Positions 25,184 to 33,990 of a DNA stretch of 64,000 bases are shown piece by piece. Each line of letters starts with the position of its first letter. Within the stretch, counting starts at the first letter, position 1. The notes beneath the pieces were generated by a model. That model saw only the letters and a list, made by a program, of their open reading frames with translations. It was not told the origin of the DNA and did no database searches. Source of the stretch: CBFHTC01 sp965658815 (GTDB lineage Bacteria; Pseudomonadota; Alphaproteobacteria; Rickettsiales; Rickettsiaceae); assembly GCA_965658815.1 (NCBI GenBank), contig CBFHTC010000002.1:47505-111504 (forward strand). Direction: 5' to 3'. Position numbers and translations under genes: made by a program.

Positions 25184-26800
25184 ATGTTAAGTGCAAAAAT
25201 AAAATATGGTATTTTAGCTACTTTGGAACTTTTTATGCGTTCAGATGAAATTATATCTACAAAAGAGATTTCTGAGAAATACGATATATCTTTAAATTTT
25301 CTGGAGCAAATTCTATGTGAATTAAAAAATAATAACATTATTCTATCTACTCGAGGGCCTAAAGGAGGTTATAGAATTAATTTAGAAAAAAGTATCAATT
25401 TAAAAGATATCATTTCCGCTCTATCCGATGTTTTGTATATAACTAATTGTAAAAATAAACTTAACTGTACTAAGGATGAAAAATGTTCTTCTCATGACTT
25501 TTTAAGCCAATTGGAAAATCAATTATTAAATTATATTCAAAATATATCTATTAAGTCTTTACAGTCTTTACTAAATAAAGAAAAGAAATCAATATACGCA
25601 GATTATCAGGCTACTACGCCGGTTATGTCTGATGCATTAAATAAAATGATACCATTCTTCTCCAATTCTTTTGGAAATCCTCATTCTAGCACTCATTCCT
25701 TTGGATGGGAGGCAAAAGAAGCGGTGGATCTATCAAGAATGCAAATTGCAAATGTCATTAATGCAAATGTAAATGATATTATATTTACTTCTGGAGCTAC
25801 TGAGTCAAATAATCTGGCGATTTTAGGAGCTGCAAAATTTTACAAAACAAAAAAACATATTGTGACAATCAAGACTGAGCATAAGTGCGTTTTAAACACC
25901 TGTTTAAGCTTAGAGGAATATGAAATTTCTTATATAGATGTAGATAAAGAAGGAATTGTGAATTTAAATTTATTAGACCAAGCCATTAGGCCCGATACTT
26001 TATTGGTTTCAATTAGTGGAGTGAATAGTGAAATAGGTGTCATTCAACCTTTAGAAGAGATTGGAAAAATTTGTGCAAAACATGATATATTATTTCATTC
26101 CGATATCGCTCAGGCTTTTGGAAAAATACCAATTGATGTTCAAAAGATGAATATTCATTTTGCAAGTATTTCAAGCCACAAAGTATATGGCCCAAAAGGA
26201 GTTGGAGCTTTATATATTAATCGTACTCAAAGAAGCGGTAGAAAGAGAGCGAAGATTAAACCTCTATTTTTCGGAGGAGGGCAAGAGTTTGGATTGAGAT
26301 CTGGTACCGTTCCCACTCCTTTAGTTGTTGGATTTGGAGAGGCCGCTTCTATAAGTCAAAAAAATATGTTGTCTGATAATATGAAGTTGCAAAAGTACTT
26401 TAATAGATTTGTCTCTATACTAGAAGAAGAGTTACCTAAAATTAAATTAAATGGCCATAGAAGTCAGCGTTACTTTGGAAATATTAATATGAGTTTTAGA
26501 GGAGTGGAGGGAGAATCTTTACTTTTGGCTCTTAAAGGAATTGCCGCATCCTCTGGCTCTGCTTGCACCTCTGACTCACTGGAAACTTCTTATGTGCTAA
26601 AAACGATTGGACTTGATGACTATATGGCTCATTCCTCTATTCGCTTTAGCTTTGGAAGATTTACTTCAATGCGCGATGTGGAGCATATAGCTTCTGAAGT
26701 TATCTCTTCTGTAAAATACTTAAGAAGTATTAGTCCTTTTTGGGAGATGGAAGAACAAGGACAAAATTTAAATCAAATACAATGGGCTCACTGCCATTAA
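25184..26800 (+). CDS. iscS: Fused IscR regulator - IscS cysteine desulfurase
   Basis: A single 538-residue reading frame joins two normally separate proteins. Residues 1-135 are an Rrf2/IscR domain: a winged helix with STRGPKGGYRIN, then the [2Fe-2S] ligands Cys89, Cys95, Cys101 and His104 in the IscR spacing (C-x5-C-x5-C-x2-H). From about residue 140 it is a complete class V PLP cysteine desulfurase. That part has ADYQATTPV, the PLP Lys in SSHKVYGPKG near 329, the catalytic Cys loop ASSGSACTSD near 460, and the IscU-docking tail ending in WAHCH. There is no stop or frameshift between them. iscU follows after 13 nt. Fe-S status sensing and sulfur donation would thus sit on one chain. Confidence 0.93.
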   Translation: MLSAKIKYGILATLELFMRSDEIISTKEISEKYDISLNFLEQILCELKNNNIILSTRGPKGGYRINLEKSINLKDIISALSDVLYITNCKNKLNCTKDEKCSSHDFLSQLENQLLNYIQNISIKSLQSLLNKEKKSIYADYQATTPVMSDALNKMIPFFSNSFGNPHSSTHSFGWEAKEAVDLSRMQIANVINANVNDIIFTSGATESNNLAILGAAKFYKTKKHIVTIKTEHKCVLNTCLSLEEYEISYIDVDKEGIVNLNLLDQAIRPDTLLVSISGVNSEIGVIQPLEEIGKICAKHDILFHSDIAQAFGKIPIDVQKMNIHFASISSHKVYGPKGVGALYINRTQRSGRKRAKIKPLFFGGGQEFGLRSGTVPTPLVVGFGEAASISQKNMLSDNMKLQKYFNRFVSILEEELPKIKLNGHRSQRYFGNINMSFRGVEGESLLLALKGIAASSGSACTSDSLETSYVLKTIGLDDYMAHSSIRFSFGRFTSMRDVEHIASEVISSVKYLRSISPFWEMEEQGQNLNQIQWAHCH

Positions 26801-26813
26801 ACGAGGTAAAATC

Positions 26814-27185
26814 ATGCAATATAACGAAACAATTTTAAAATATGCTGCAAAGACCGATAAAATAGGATCTCTTGATTCACAAAATCCCAATGTCGTCTCT
26901 GCAATTGTTGGATCTCCTTCTTGTGGAGATGGTTTGAAGATGGATATGCAAATTAATGATAGCGGTATTATTGAAAAAGTTAGGTATAAGATTTTTGGTT
27001 GTGGAACCGCTCAGGCTTCAAGCGCTTATGCCGCAGATCTATTAGAAGGAAAGCATATTGACGAAGTTAGCTCGATAAAAGATCAACATATTTCAGATGC
27101 TTTATGTTTGCCTCCCTTGAAATTTCATTGCTCTGTATTGGCTGAGGCCGCAATAAAAAAAGCAGTTGGTAATTATAGAAAATAA
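26814..27185 (+). CDS. iscU: Fe-S cluster scaffold protein IscU
   Basis: IscU (123 residues) receives sulfur from IscS and builds Fe-S clusters. The three ligand cysteines are at 37 (SPSCGDG), 63 (FGCGTAQASS) and 106 (KFHCSVLAEAAI), with Asp39 retained. The chaperone-binding LPPLK corresponds to the LPPVK motif recognised by HscA. It sits 13 nt after the iscR-iscS fusion. hscB, hscA and fdx are not found downstream. Confidence 0.96.
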   Translation: MQYNETILKYAAKTDKIGSLDSQNPNVVSAIVGSPSCGDGLKMDMQINDSGIIEKVRYKIFGCGTAQASSAYAADLLEGKHIDEVSSIKDQHISDALCLPPLKFHCSVLAEAAIKKAVGNYRK

Positions 27186-27221
27186 TTTATTTATTAAAAT
27201 ATTATTTGATTTGATTCTTGT

Positions 27222-27368
27222 ATGTTTTATTCTTCTCTTTATACTTTTTTTTCGTCTGTCGATGGATATCTGATATGGCTTCTATCTTTATATTCTTGCG
27301 CCATTATCTTTATTTCATCTGCCGTTTTACTGATATCACTATTTTTGTTGAGATATAATATCATTTAG
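27222..27368 (+). CDS. Possible 48-residue membrane protein (CcmD-like size and shape)
   Basis: A short reading frame with one hydrophobic span (around IIFISSAVLLISLFLLRY) follows iscU on the same strand. The pattern of aromatic residues before the span (DGYLIWLLSLYS) recalls the tiny haem-exporter protein CcmD, but such a short match is weak. There is no clear ribosome binding site. The rest of the 27186-27506 interval shows no other feature apart from AT-rich sequence. Confidence 0.3.
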   Translation: MFYSSLYTFFSSVDGYLIWLLSLYSCAIIFISSAVLLISLFLLRYNII

Positions 27369-27506
27369 AATTTGATTTTGATATTTTGTAAAATGGCATT
27401 ATCTGCAAGATCTTTTTTGGGTAATTATTTTGTTTTCTATCATTGTGTAAAAAAATAGATATACAAAACTCTATATAGAGTGCTAAAAAAACTTTGCGTT
27501 ATAGTT

Positions 27507-29597
27507 TTATTTAAAGAATTGGTTATTAATGTTATCGAGGTTATAATAGAGTGATTTTTTAAATTCATGAACATTTCCGATATCTTTAAGATTTTGATAT
27601 ACTTTGCTATTACCAGCACTCATATCATTAAATAAATTAATTGTAGTAAAGCTCATGATTCTATGATCTTTGGAGTCTTTAATGGTCATTTTTAACTTAT
27701 TATGATCAAATAGTCCTATCTCAGTACTGATTGATTTGTTGTAAGATGATTCAAATTCTAGCGACCAATTATTTTCTTGAATTTTTTGTAAAAATTCAGG
27801 AGTTAAGACGACACCGTTATTATCTTGTTTGGAGGTTATATTAATTTTGAGATACTGCTGTTGATTTGAAGATTGAGCTCCTCGTCGTGCATCGATACTT
27901 TGAGCGACTCTAATATAGATAGGTCGTTTGACATTAATTTTATTAAAGTTTAATTTGTATTTGAGGTGATAGCCTTTGTTTTCTATATCACTTTTGATTA
28001 TTATTGGTATACCGTTACTTCCAAGCGTCGCTTGTTGTATATATCTCTGAAATTCGTATGTAACATTTGTTTCACTGTGAGTATCCAATCTAACAGTTTC
28101 TTCATTTTTAATAAAATTACAATTAAAGTCACCGATCATAAATCCGCATATTTCTTCTATTTTTTTTAATAATTCTATCAGTTGTGGTTTTTCTTCTGAG
28201 TTACTGCCTGCATGAATATGAAATATATCTAATGGCATTTCTCTTTTTAATATTATTTTTTTCTCCTTATTAGAAGATAGAGGTTCTTCTCTGAGTTTTA
28301 ATTGAAATCTCTGTACTGGTTTTTTAAATACCACTCCAAGAGGATTTTTTTCGTATGATATATTTTTAATTTGTATGAGTGGATCTGCCAATATAGCGAT
28401 ATCAGATTTATTTTTTTTATAATTGGGGTCATATTGAAAGTTCTTACTATAATTGCTATGTATTTTTTGTGAGAACTCAGAAAGGAATAGTATATCTTTT
28501 TTGTCTAAGTTTTCTTGCTTAATTAGTTTGGCAAATTTATCTTTGGATGATTTAATATAATCTCCAAAAAATTGGTTTGTAGTATTGATAATAGTGTTTG
28601 GCAAATCGTCATTTTTAGCAGCATTATGTAAAGATAGCATAAATCCTCCATACATAGAATAGTGAAATGATTCAGTGATGATTTTGTTATTAGCTTTTAA
28701 GACATTATTTATGGCTTTTATTTTTTCCTTAGTGTTATCATTTTTGAGATTAGTATTGAACTTATTTATTATATCTTCAAACTTTTTTCTAACAGAACTA
28801 TTTTGTGATAATTCAATTTTATCGAAATAATTAACTGTCTGATCTAATTGATAATTTGTATATTTCAATAATTCCTGTATGTTATTTGTTTTTAATGCTT
28901 CATTAGTTATTTCTTTAATTTTATTATCTCTTGCTCTGATAGATAGAGCCATTTCTTTTGAGTTTTCTTCAAGCATTAGGTCGTCTGCGATTAATCTTTG
29001 AACGTGGTCTATTATAGCCATATTCTTATTTTGCATTAATCTATTTATTTCTTTTTTCTCATCACTGATAAAATATGTAATATTTGACCAAGTCATGATT
29101 TCATCGAGTTTCTTTATAAACCAATTCTTTGTATCATATACTTTTTGTAATTTTTGTATATTTTGTTTTGCCTGGCGATCGATCATTGTTTGATGTCTAT
29201 CTTGAGTGTATTGCTGCCATTGTTTTTGAATTGTATTAAGTTTTAACCTCTTGATAGACTCTAATTGATTTATTTCTACTTCATCTAATGTATTTTCGAC
29301 GTATTTATTAATCAGAGAGGAGTAATTATCATCTTGAGCCATCAAATCTAATTCTACTGTAACATTTATTATGTGAGTCAGAGGTTTGGTTAGTATATAT
29401 CTTTCGTATTCTGTGATATCGAGGTTATTATCCTTCATCGCTTTAGCAAAGATTGCTAATTGCTTAATATCTTCTTTCTTACATTGCTCTGATGTTATAA
29501 CTTTATTTGTAATTGGATTGGAAAAATTAATACTGCATATAATCAGTAATAAATAAATAAGTTTTATAAAGTTACGATACAATAAGGTATTTTGCAT
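27507..29597 (-). CDS. Large exported protein with a possible endonuclease/exonuclease/phosphatase-like C-terminal region
   Basis: A 696-residue protein with an N-terminal signal-like segment (FIKLIYLLLIICSINFSNP). Residues 40-370 are mostly charged helices. Near residues 460-492 the sequence reads DIFHIHAG followed about 20 residues later by GFMIGDFNCN. That resembles the NxH ... GDFN core of DNase I-type (EEP) phosphoesterases, which include CdtB toxins. The N-terminal catalytic Glu motif of that family is not evident, so activity is uncertain. The sequence after 500 is Asn/Gln/Lys-rich. It stands alone with no operon partner. It could be a secreted effector or a periplasmic protein. Confidence 0.55.
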   Translation of the reverse strand: MQNTLLYRNFIKLIYLLLIICSINFSNPITNKVITSEQCKKEDIKQLAIFAKAMKDNNLDITEYERYILTKPLTHIINVTVELDLMAQDDNYSSLINKYVENTLDEVEINQLESIKRLKLNTIQKQWQQYTQDRHQTMIDRQAKQNIQKLQKVYDTKNWFIKKLDEIMTWSNITYFISDEKKEINRLMQNKNMAIIDHVQRLIADDLMLEENSKEMALSIRARDNKIKEITNEALKTNNIQELLKYTNYQLDQTVNYFDKIELSQNSSVRKKFEDIINKFNTNLKNDNTKEKIKAINNVLKANNKIITESFHYSMYGGFMLSLHNAAKNDDLPNTIINTTNQFFGDYIKSSKDKFAKLIKQENLDKKDILFLSEFSQKIHSNYSKNFQYDPNYKKNKSDIAILADPLIQIKNISYEKNPLGVVFKKPVQRFQLKLREEPLSSNKEKKIILKREMPLDIFHIHAGSNSEEKPQLIELLKKIEEICGFMIGDFNCNFIKNEETVRLDTHSETNVTYEFQRYIQQATLGSNGIPIIIKSDIENKGYHLKYKLNFNKINVKRPIYIRVAQSIDARRGAQSSNQQQYLKINITSKQDNNGVVLTPEFLQKIQENNWSLEFESSYNKSISTEIGLFDHNKLKMTIKDSKDHRIMSFTTINLFNDMSAGNSKVYQNLKDIGNVHEFKKSLYYNLDNINNQFFK

Positions 29598-29702
29598 TAT
29601 TGTTTATTTCGTTTGCAATATTATACTACTATATTGTTTACAATGCAAATAAAAGCTTATTATTTTATATAGCTATAGTTACTACTCTTAGACTTATTTC
29701 CA

Positions 29703-30022
29703 TCATTTATCTTCTGCTTTTTTAATAATCTCCTTAGTGGCCTTAATCTCATCACTAATCTTAATCTCCGTATTTTTATTCAAAACATCATCTATTTCTT
29801 TAGTAATTTTGTCATATTCGTGTTCATTTAATAATTTATTTATTAATGTAGTTTTCTTCTCTTGGCTGGACTCAAGTTCGTACTTATCATCACTGGAGAT
29901 AAATTCCTCAACCATCTTTCTATAGTCTTTATCATTCGATAATAAGTACAGTTCTAATGCCGTATCTGTATTTTAACTAATTCAGTTAGATTATGTTTTC
30001 TACATTCATTTGCATTGTACAT
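29703..30022 (-). pseudogene. Frameshifted small gene (charged helical protein)
   Basis: Two overlapping minus-strand frames look like one gene split by a one-base deletion. ATG 30022 opens MYNANECRKHNLTELVK and then hits a stop. Adding one A to the AAAA run near 29970 would join it to NTDTALELYLLSNDKDYRKM and on to the stop at 29703, giving about 100 residues. TALELYLLSND followed by MVEEFIS has an ankyrin-like look, but no full repeat is seen. It may be a true pseudogene or a homopolymer error in the assembly. The remainder of the 29598-30137 interval is featureless. Confidence 0.5.
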
Positions 30023-30137
30023 TGTTGATATATTTTTGTTTTTTGCTTTTATTTATTTTAAGGCATATTTCGATTATTTATAGCAGTATTGCAATATTTC
30101 TTAGCACCATAGATTATTTGTGTTATTTTAAAATAAA

Positions 30138-31187
30138 ATGTTATCTTATCTTTCTTCTTTGTTTTACAAAAAGACTTTTAATATTAAAAACTTAGAAAAT
30201 TTATCATATTCTTCTTTTAATCCAGAGTCGGCTTATCTAAATAATGTTATTGTATATAAGTGTGTTAATATGATTTCTTTAACCGCCAGTCAAGTAAGTT
30301 TTGAGACAGAAAGTAAAAATACTTTTGTGCATCAACTACTCAAATCTCCAAACTCAATTGAAGATTGGTCAAGTTGGTTGAAGAATGTAATAGCAAATAG
30401 AGTATTGTTTGGTAATGCCTTTGTGCTATTTGAAAATAATGAATTAAATAATATTCACCCAAGTTTAATCTCTCCTATTATTGAAAATAAAGTTTTAAAA
30501 GGTTATAAGTATAACAATAAAAAATATCCTTTCTTTGATTCATATAATTGTCAAATCATGAAGATAAAAAATTTTAATCCTTCTTCAAGCGCAATTGGTA
30601 TTAGTCCAGTTAAAGCGGCTCAAGATGCTATCAACTTATACAATAAAGTGACTCACTGGAATATCTCTTTGGTAAAAAATGGAGCTAGGCCTTCCGGTGC
30701 CTTTATTATCGATAGGCCTCTTACAGAAGAACAAATGAATGATATTACAAAATCTATTCAGGAAAAGTTTTCCGGAGAGTTAAATGCTGGCACTCCTATG
30801 ATCTTAAACGGAGTAGATTGGAAAGAAATGTCAATTAATCATTCTGATATGGAGTTTCAAGAATCGAAAAAAACCTCCGCAAGAGATATTGCTTTGGCCT
30901 TTGGTGTTCCTCCTATATTGTTAGGAGTGCATAGTGATATTAGTTATAATAATCTTAAAGAAGCTAGAATTGCTTTGTGGGAAGAGACTATTATGCCTAT
31001 ATTAAAAAATTTTGCCTTTATATTAAGTAAAAATCTATCCACAATATTAAAAGATGATATCGAAATTAATTGTAATTTTAATAATGTCTCTGTTCTATTT
31101 GAACGTGAGTCAAGTAAGTGGAATAGAGTTTCAAATGCTGATTTTTTAACTCATGATGAAAAAAAGAAATTGTTGAATTTATTGTAA
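30138..31187 (+). CDS. Phage / gene-transfer-agent portal protein (HK97 type)
   Basis: A 349-residue portal protein; portals form the DNA-entry ring of phage and gene-transfer-agent capsids. Family features visible are VYKCVNMISLTASQV, HQLLKSPNS, a middle with SPVKAAQDAINLYN and NGARPSGAFI, and RDIALAFGVPPILLGVHSDISYNNLKEARIALWEETI. No terminase, protease or capsid gene is beside it. Isolated GTA-type structural genes are known in Rickettsiales, which fits. The full reading frame suggests it is kept under selection. Confidence 0.88.
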   Translation: MLSYLSSLFYKKTFNIKNLENLSYSSFNPESAYLNNVIVYKCVNMISLTASQVSFETESKNTFVHQLLKSPNSIEDWSSWLKNVIANRVLFGNAFVLFENNELNNIHPSLISPIIENKVLKGYKYNNKKYPFFDSYNCQIMKIKNFNPSSSAIGISPVKAAQDAINLYNKVTHWNISLVKNGARPSGAFIIDRPLTEEQMNDITKSIQEKFSGELNAGTPMILNGVDWKEMSINHSDMEFQESKKTSARDIALAFGVPPILLGVHSDISYNNLKEARIALWEETIMPILKNFAFILSKNLSTILKDDIEINCNFNNVSVLFERESSKWNRVSNADFLTHDEKKKLLNLL

Positions 31188-31188
31188 A

Positions 31189-32583
31189 TTATTTTTCTTT
31201 ATTATTACTAACAGTATTGCTATTCAATTGCAGATTCTCTTCTTGAATATATTTGTTATACTTCTTCGCGATATTAATGGTCGAGTATATCCATATACTT
31301 GCAAGAATCGAAACTGTGATTAATACTAGAAATGGGTCTGTAGTTGTCATTAGATATAACTGAGCCAATGCTTTACCGTATTTTGCCGAAAGTAAAGAAA
31401 TTGCTGCTTTTCCTTTTGACTGCTGTTCTGAGTTTAAAGGCACGTATAACATTTCAAAAGAAAAGTCCCAAATTGAAAAACGAATCGATTTAATTACGAT
31501 AAATTGCAATATACTTAATGAAAAAATTATATAGTGCAAATATATGTTTTCAACTGCAAATATTCTTGCAATTATCTTAGATATTAAAAATAAAGATAAG
31601 AAAAAAGTAATAGATATTGGTGCTATTAAAGAGGTTCCTAGCCATGAAATACGATTATAAATTTTTTTACCATAATGATTTAATATAATTGAAATCATGC
31701 CAATGATAATACTAATAACGCTATTTATTTGAACGAAATTATTAAAAGTATTAAACATTTTTTTCTTCTCCTCTTGATAGTGAGGTTCCGCTAATTGTTG
31801 TACCACTGAATATGATATAGATAATAGAAACATTAACATTATATACTTGTTTCCAACAATATATTTTATGCTTTCTATGATGTTTAGTCTTAATTTTTTA
31901 GACTTATTCTTCATATGCTCTTTTCGCATATTGGATAAATACTGATTGGATATATAATAAACTATTGCTATGCATAATAAAAATATTGCAGATAAAATGA
32001 TGAAGAGAAATTGTATCTGTATTAGGTTTGAGTCGAGTCTTATCTTTTTATTAAATATGACTAACGATAGAATTCCAGCGATTATTAGTCCTGTGTTTCC
32101 AAAAGATAAAAAAAAGTTATAGTGCTCTTTTGCTTGATGATTGTTAAATGCTGTGTTTAATGTGTTCCAAAATAAAAGCCCATAAGCGAGAAATGTCCAT
32201 ATATCGCAAAATATATAAAATAATGATATATGCCAATAATATATCACTCCTTCTATGCTGTTTGATATATTGATCATGCTATTGTTTATTTGGCTTGGAA
32301 AGATGATAAATCCAAGTGTGAGTAACATTATAATTGATAACATAAAAAAGGCAATAAATATATCTGCAATTGAATATCGGTTGATTAAAAAATAGTAAAT
32401 TGGAAATAGTAAAGTTGTGATAATCATGGATATAATTCTTAAAATTGGAATCATCGAAAATCCATTTCCTAGAGTCATTGGCATTGCGTCTTTTACTATA
32501 TGTAAAAAATTTTGAGATGATAAAATTAGTAGCAACAACAAAGCTATTTGATATTTTAGAGTAGTAGGAATAGTGTTTTTCAT
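31189..32583 (-). CDS. tlc: Nucleotide transporter family protein (NTT/Tlc homologue)
   Basis: 464 residues with about twelve membrane helices, of the rickettsial ATP/ADP translocase family. Diagnostic segments are LFWNTLNTAFNNHQAKEHYN in the middle and FEMLYVPLNSEQQSKGKAAI with SAKYGKALAQ near the end. It differs from the canonical copy at 16815 and lacks the usual Lys in the FDNTK-like helix (here WDFSFEML). In Rickettsia such divergent paralogues carry other nucleotides, so specificity is open. It ends 1 nt from the convergent portal gene. Confidence 0.8.
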   Translation of the reverse strand: MKNTIPTTLKYQIALLLLLILSSQNFLHIVKDAMPMTLGNGFSMIPILRIISMIITTLLFPIYYFLINRYSIADIFIAFFMLSIIMLLTLGFIIFPSQINNSMINISNSIEGVIYYWHISLFYIFCDIWTFLAYGLLFWNTLNTAFNNHQAKEHYNFFLSFGNTGLIIAGILSLVIFNKKIRLDSNLIQIQFLFIILSAIFLLCIAIVYYISNQYLSNMRKEHMKNKSKKLRLNIIESIKYIVGNKYIMLMFLLSISYSVVQQLAEPHYQEEKKKMFNTFNNFVQINSVISIIIGMISIILNHYGKKIYNRISWLGTSLIAPISITFFLSLFLISKIIARIFAVENIYLHYIIFSLSILQFIVIKSIRFSIWDFSFEMLYVPLNSEQQSKGKAAISLLSAKYGKALAQLYLMTTTDPFLVLITVSILASIWIYSTINIAKKYNKYIQEENLQLNSNTVSNNKEK

Positions 32584-32640
32584 TTCTTTTATATTATCTA
32601 AATATATTATTTGTTTTTTGCAATATAGTCAATCATAATT

Positions 32641-33990
32641 TTAAGTTAATTCTTTGTTTTCATCTTCAATTAGCTTTTTATATTGAGTATAAATTTTGTA
32701 TACTATATAAATCCAGACGGAGCATAATATAAATATAATTATTGAATTGATAAGTAAAAAATTTGAGTAATCTTGAATCAAGATTAAAATAATTGAACCT
32801 ATTGTTTTTCCTATTCTTGATGCTATTAGAGAAATAGCTATCTTTCCTTTCTTTTGCATCTCAAGGTTTAAAGGAATAAATAACATCTCAAATGTAAACA
32901 CAAATAGTGAGAATTTTAATCCTTTTGATACTATAAATTGTAAAGTTCCAATAAATAGTAGTACTTGCTGGTTGATGTAATAGTTATAATATAAACCTAT
33001 GCACAAAATTATACTCATAGAACCTATTAAAATAGGAGTGACTATCGCAGAGTTTATCCAGCCAAATTTGTTGAAAATTTTTCTACTTTGTATATTGATA
33101 AATATCGAAAAAATTCCCATCAGTATATTTGAAATTGACAAAAATCCTATTAGATCATATATTATAGGAAATTCTTCGTGAATTAATTTTCTAAACGGAT
33201 TGTCCGAAATAACATGAATTACACTTAGAATTAAGGCAATCATAAACATTTTTATTAAATATGTTGAGTTTGATAAATAATGCAAACTTCTCCATGTTGA
33301 CATTTTCTCTGTTATCTTTGGCTTATTCTTCATATGCTCTATTCTCATCTTTGTTAAATATGAGCTCTCTAGGTAATATATTAATATGACTATAATCGAT
33401 ATGGAAAATAATATAATTAGACTAATGGCCTGTATTATTAATACTGCCTCTTTTATCTGGTTTGCAAACATATATCCAATTGATCCTGATATAATCATAC
33501 CAAGATTTCCAAAAGCAATAAAAAAATTGTAGTTATTTTCTGCTTGCTCATGATTAAATGAAGTGTTTAACATCTTCCAAAATAATAAAGATCCTGATGC
33601 CGCAATCCAAAAATCTGATATAATGTAAAAAATTGATATTGGCCACATAACTATTGTCGTTTGCATCGCGTTATATGTTGAGCGATCAATATACATATAA
33701 TGTTTAATGAGAATAAATGCAAATACATATAAACACAATATCGTACTAATCATAAAATAAACAAAAATGTTTTTGATTGAATATTTATTTAAAAAATGGT
33801 TGTATATTATGCTAAATAAAATTGTAAAAGGTATACCAATGGCTTTTAGTATTGGCACAGCTTTAAATCCTCCTCCGATAGATAAAATCATCGAGTCTTT
33901 CATTATATGAACCATATTTTGAGATAAAGAGATTAAAAAGAATAATATCGCTATAGTGTATTTTAATCTTGTTGGTATTGTATTTTTCAA
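32641..33990 (-). CDS. tlc: Nucleotide transporter family protein (NTT/Tlc homologue)
   Basis: 449 residues, closely related to the 31189-32583 paralogue: both begin MKNTIPT-LKY and share NMVHIMKDSM/NFLHIVKDAM at the first helix. Conserved parts are LLFWKMLNTSFNHEQAENNYN, and FEMLFIPLNLEMQKKGKIAI with SRIGKTIGS. It overlaps the upstream transporter gene by 4 nt, indicating co-translation. Substrate unknown. Confidence 0.8.
   Translation of the reverse strand: MKNTIPTRLKYTIAILFFLISLSQNMVHIMKDSMILSIGGGFKAVPILKAIGIPFTILFSIIYNHFLNKYSIKNIFVYFMISTILCLYVFAFILIKHYMYIDRSTYNAMQTTIVMWPISIFYIISDFWIAASGSLLFWKMLNTSFNHEQAENNYNFFIAFGNLGMIISGSIGYMFANQIKEAVLIIQAISLIILFSISIIVILIYYLESSYLTKMRIEHMKNKPKITEKMSTWRSLHYLSNSTYLIKMFMIALILSVIHVISDNPFRKLIHEEFPIIYDLIGFLSISNILMGIFSIFINIQSRKIFNKFGWINSAIVTPILIGSMSIILCIGLYYNYYINQQVLLFIGTLQFIVSKGLKFSLFVFTFEMLFIPLNLEMQKKGKIAISLIASRIGKTIGSIILILIQDYSNFLLINSIIIFILCSVWIYIVYKIYTQYKKLIEDENKELT

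Noticed and set aside
29737..30195. Plus-strand hydrophobic frames before the portal gene
   Set aside because: Low-complexity antisense of the frameshifted charged-helix gene and AT-rich spacer; no start context.
30138..31187. Prophage island
   Set aside because: Only the portal is present; both neighbours are chromosomal genes and no attachment sites or integrase are seen.
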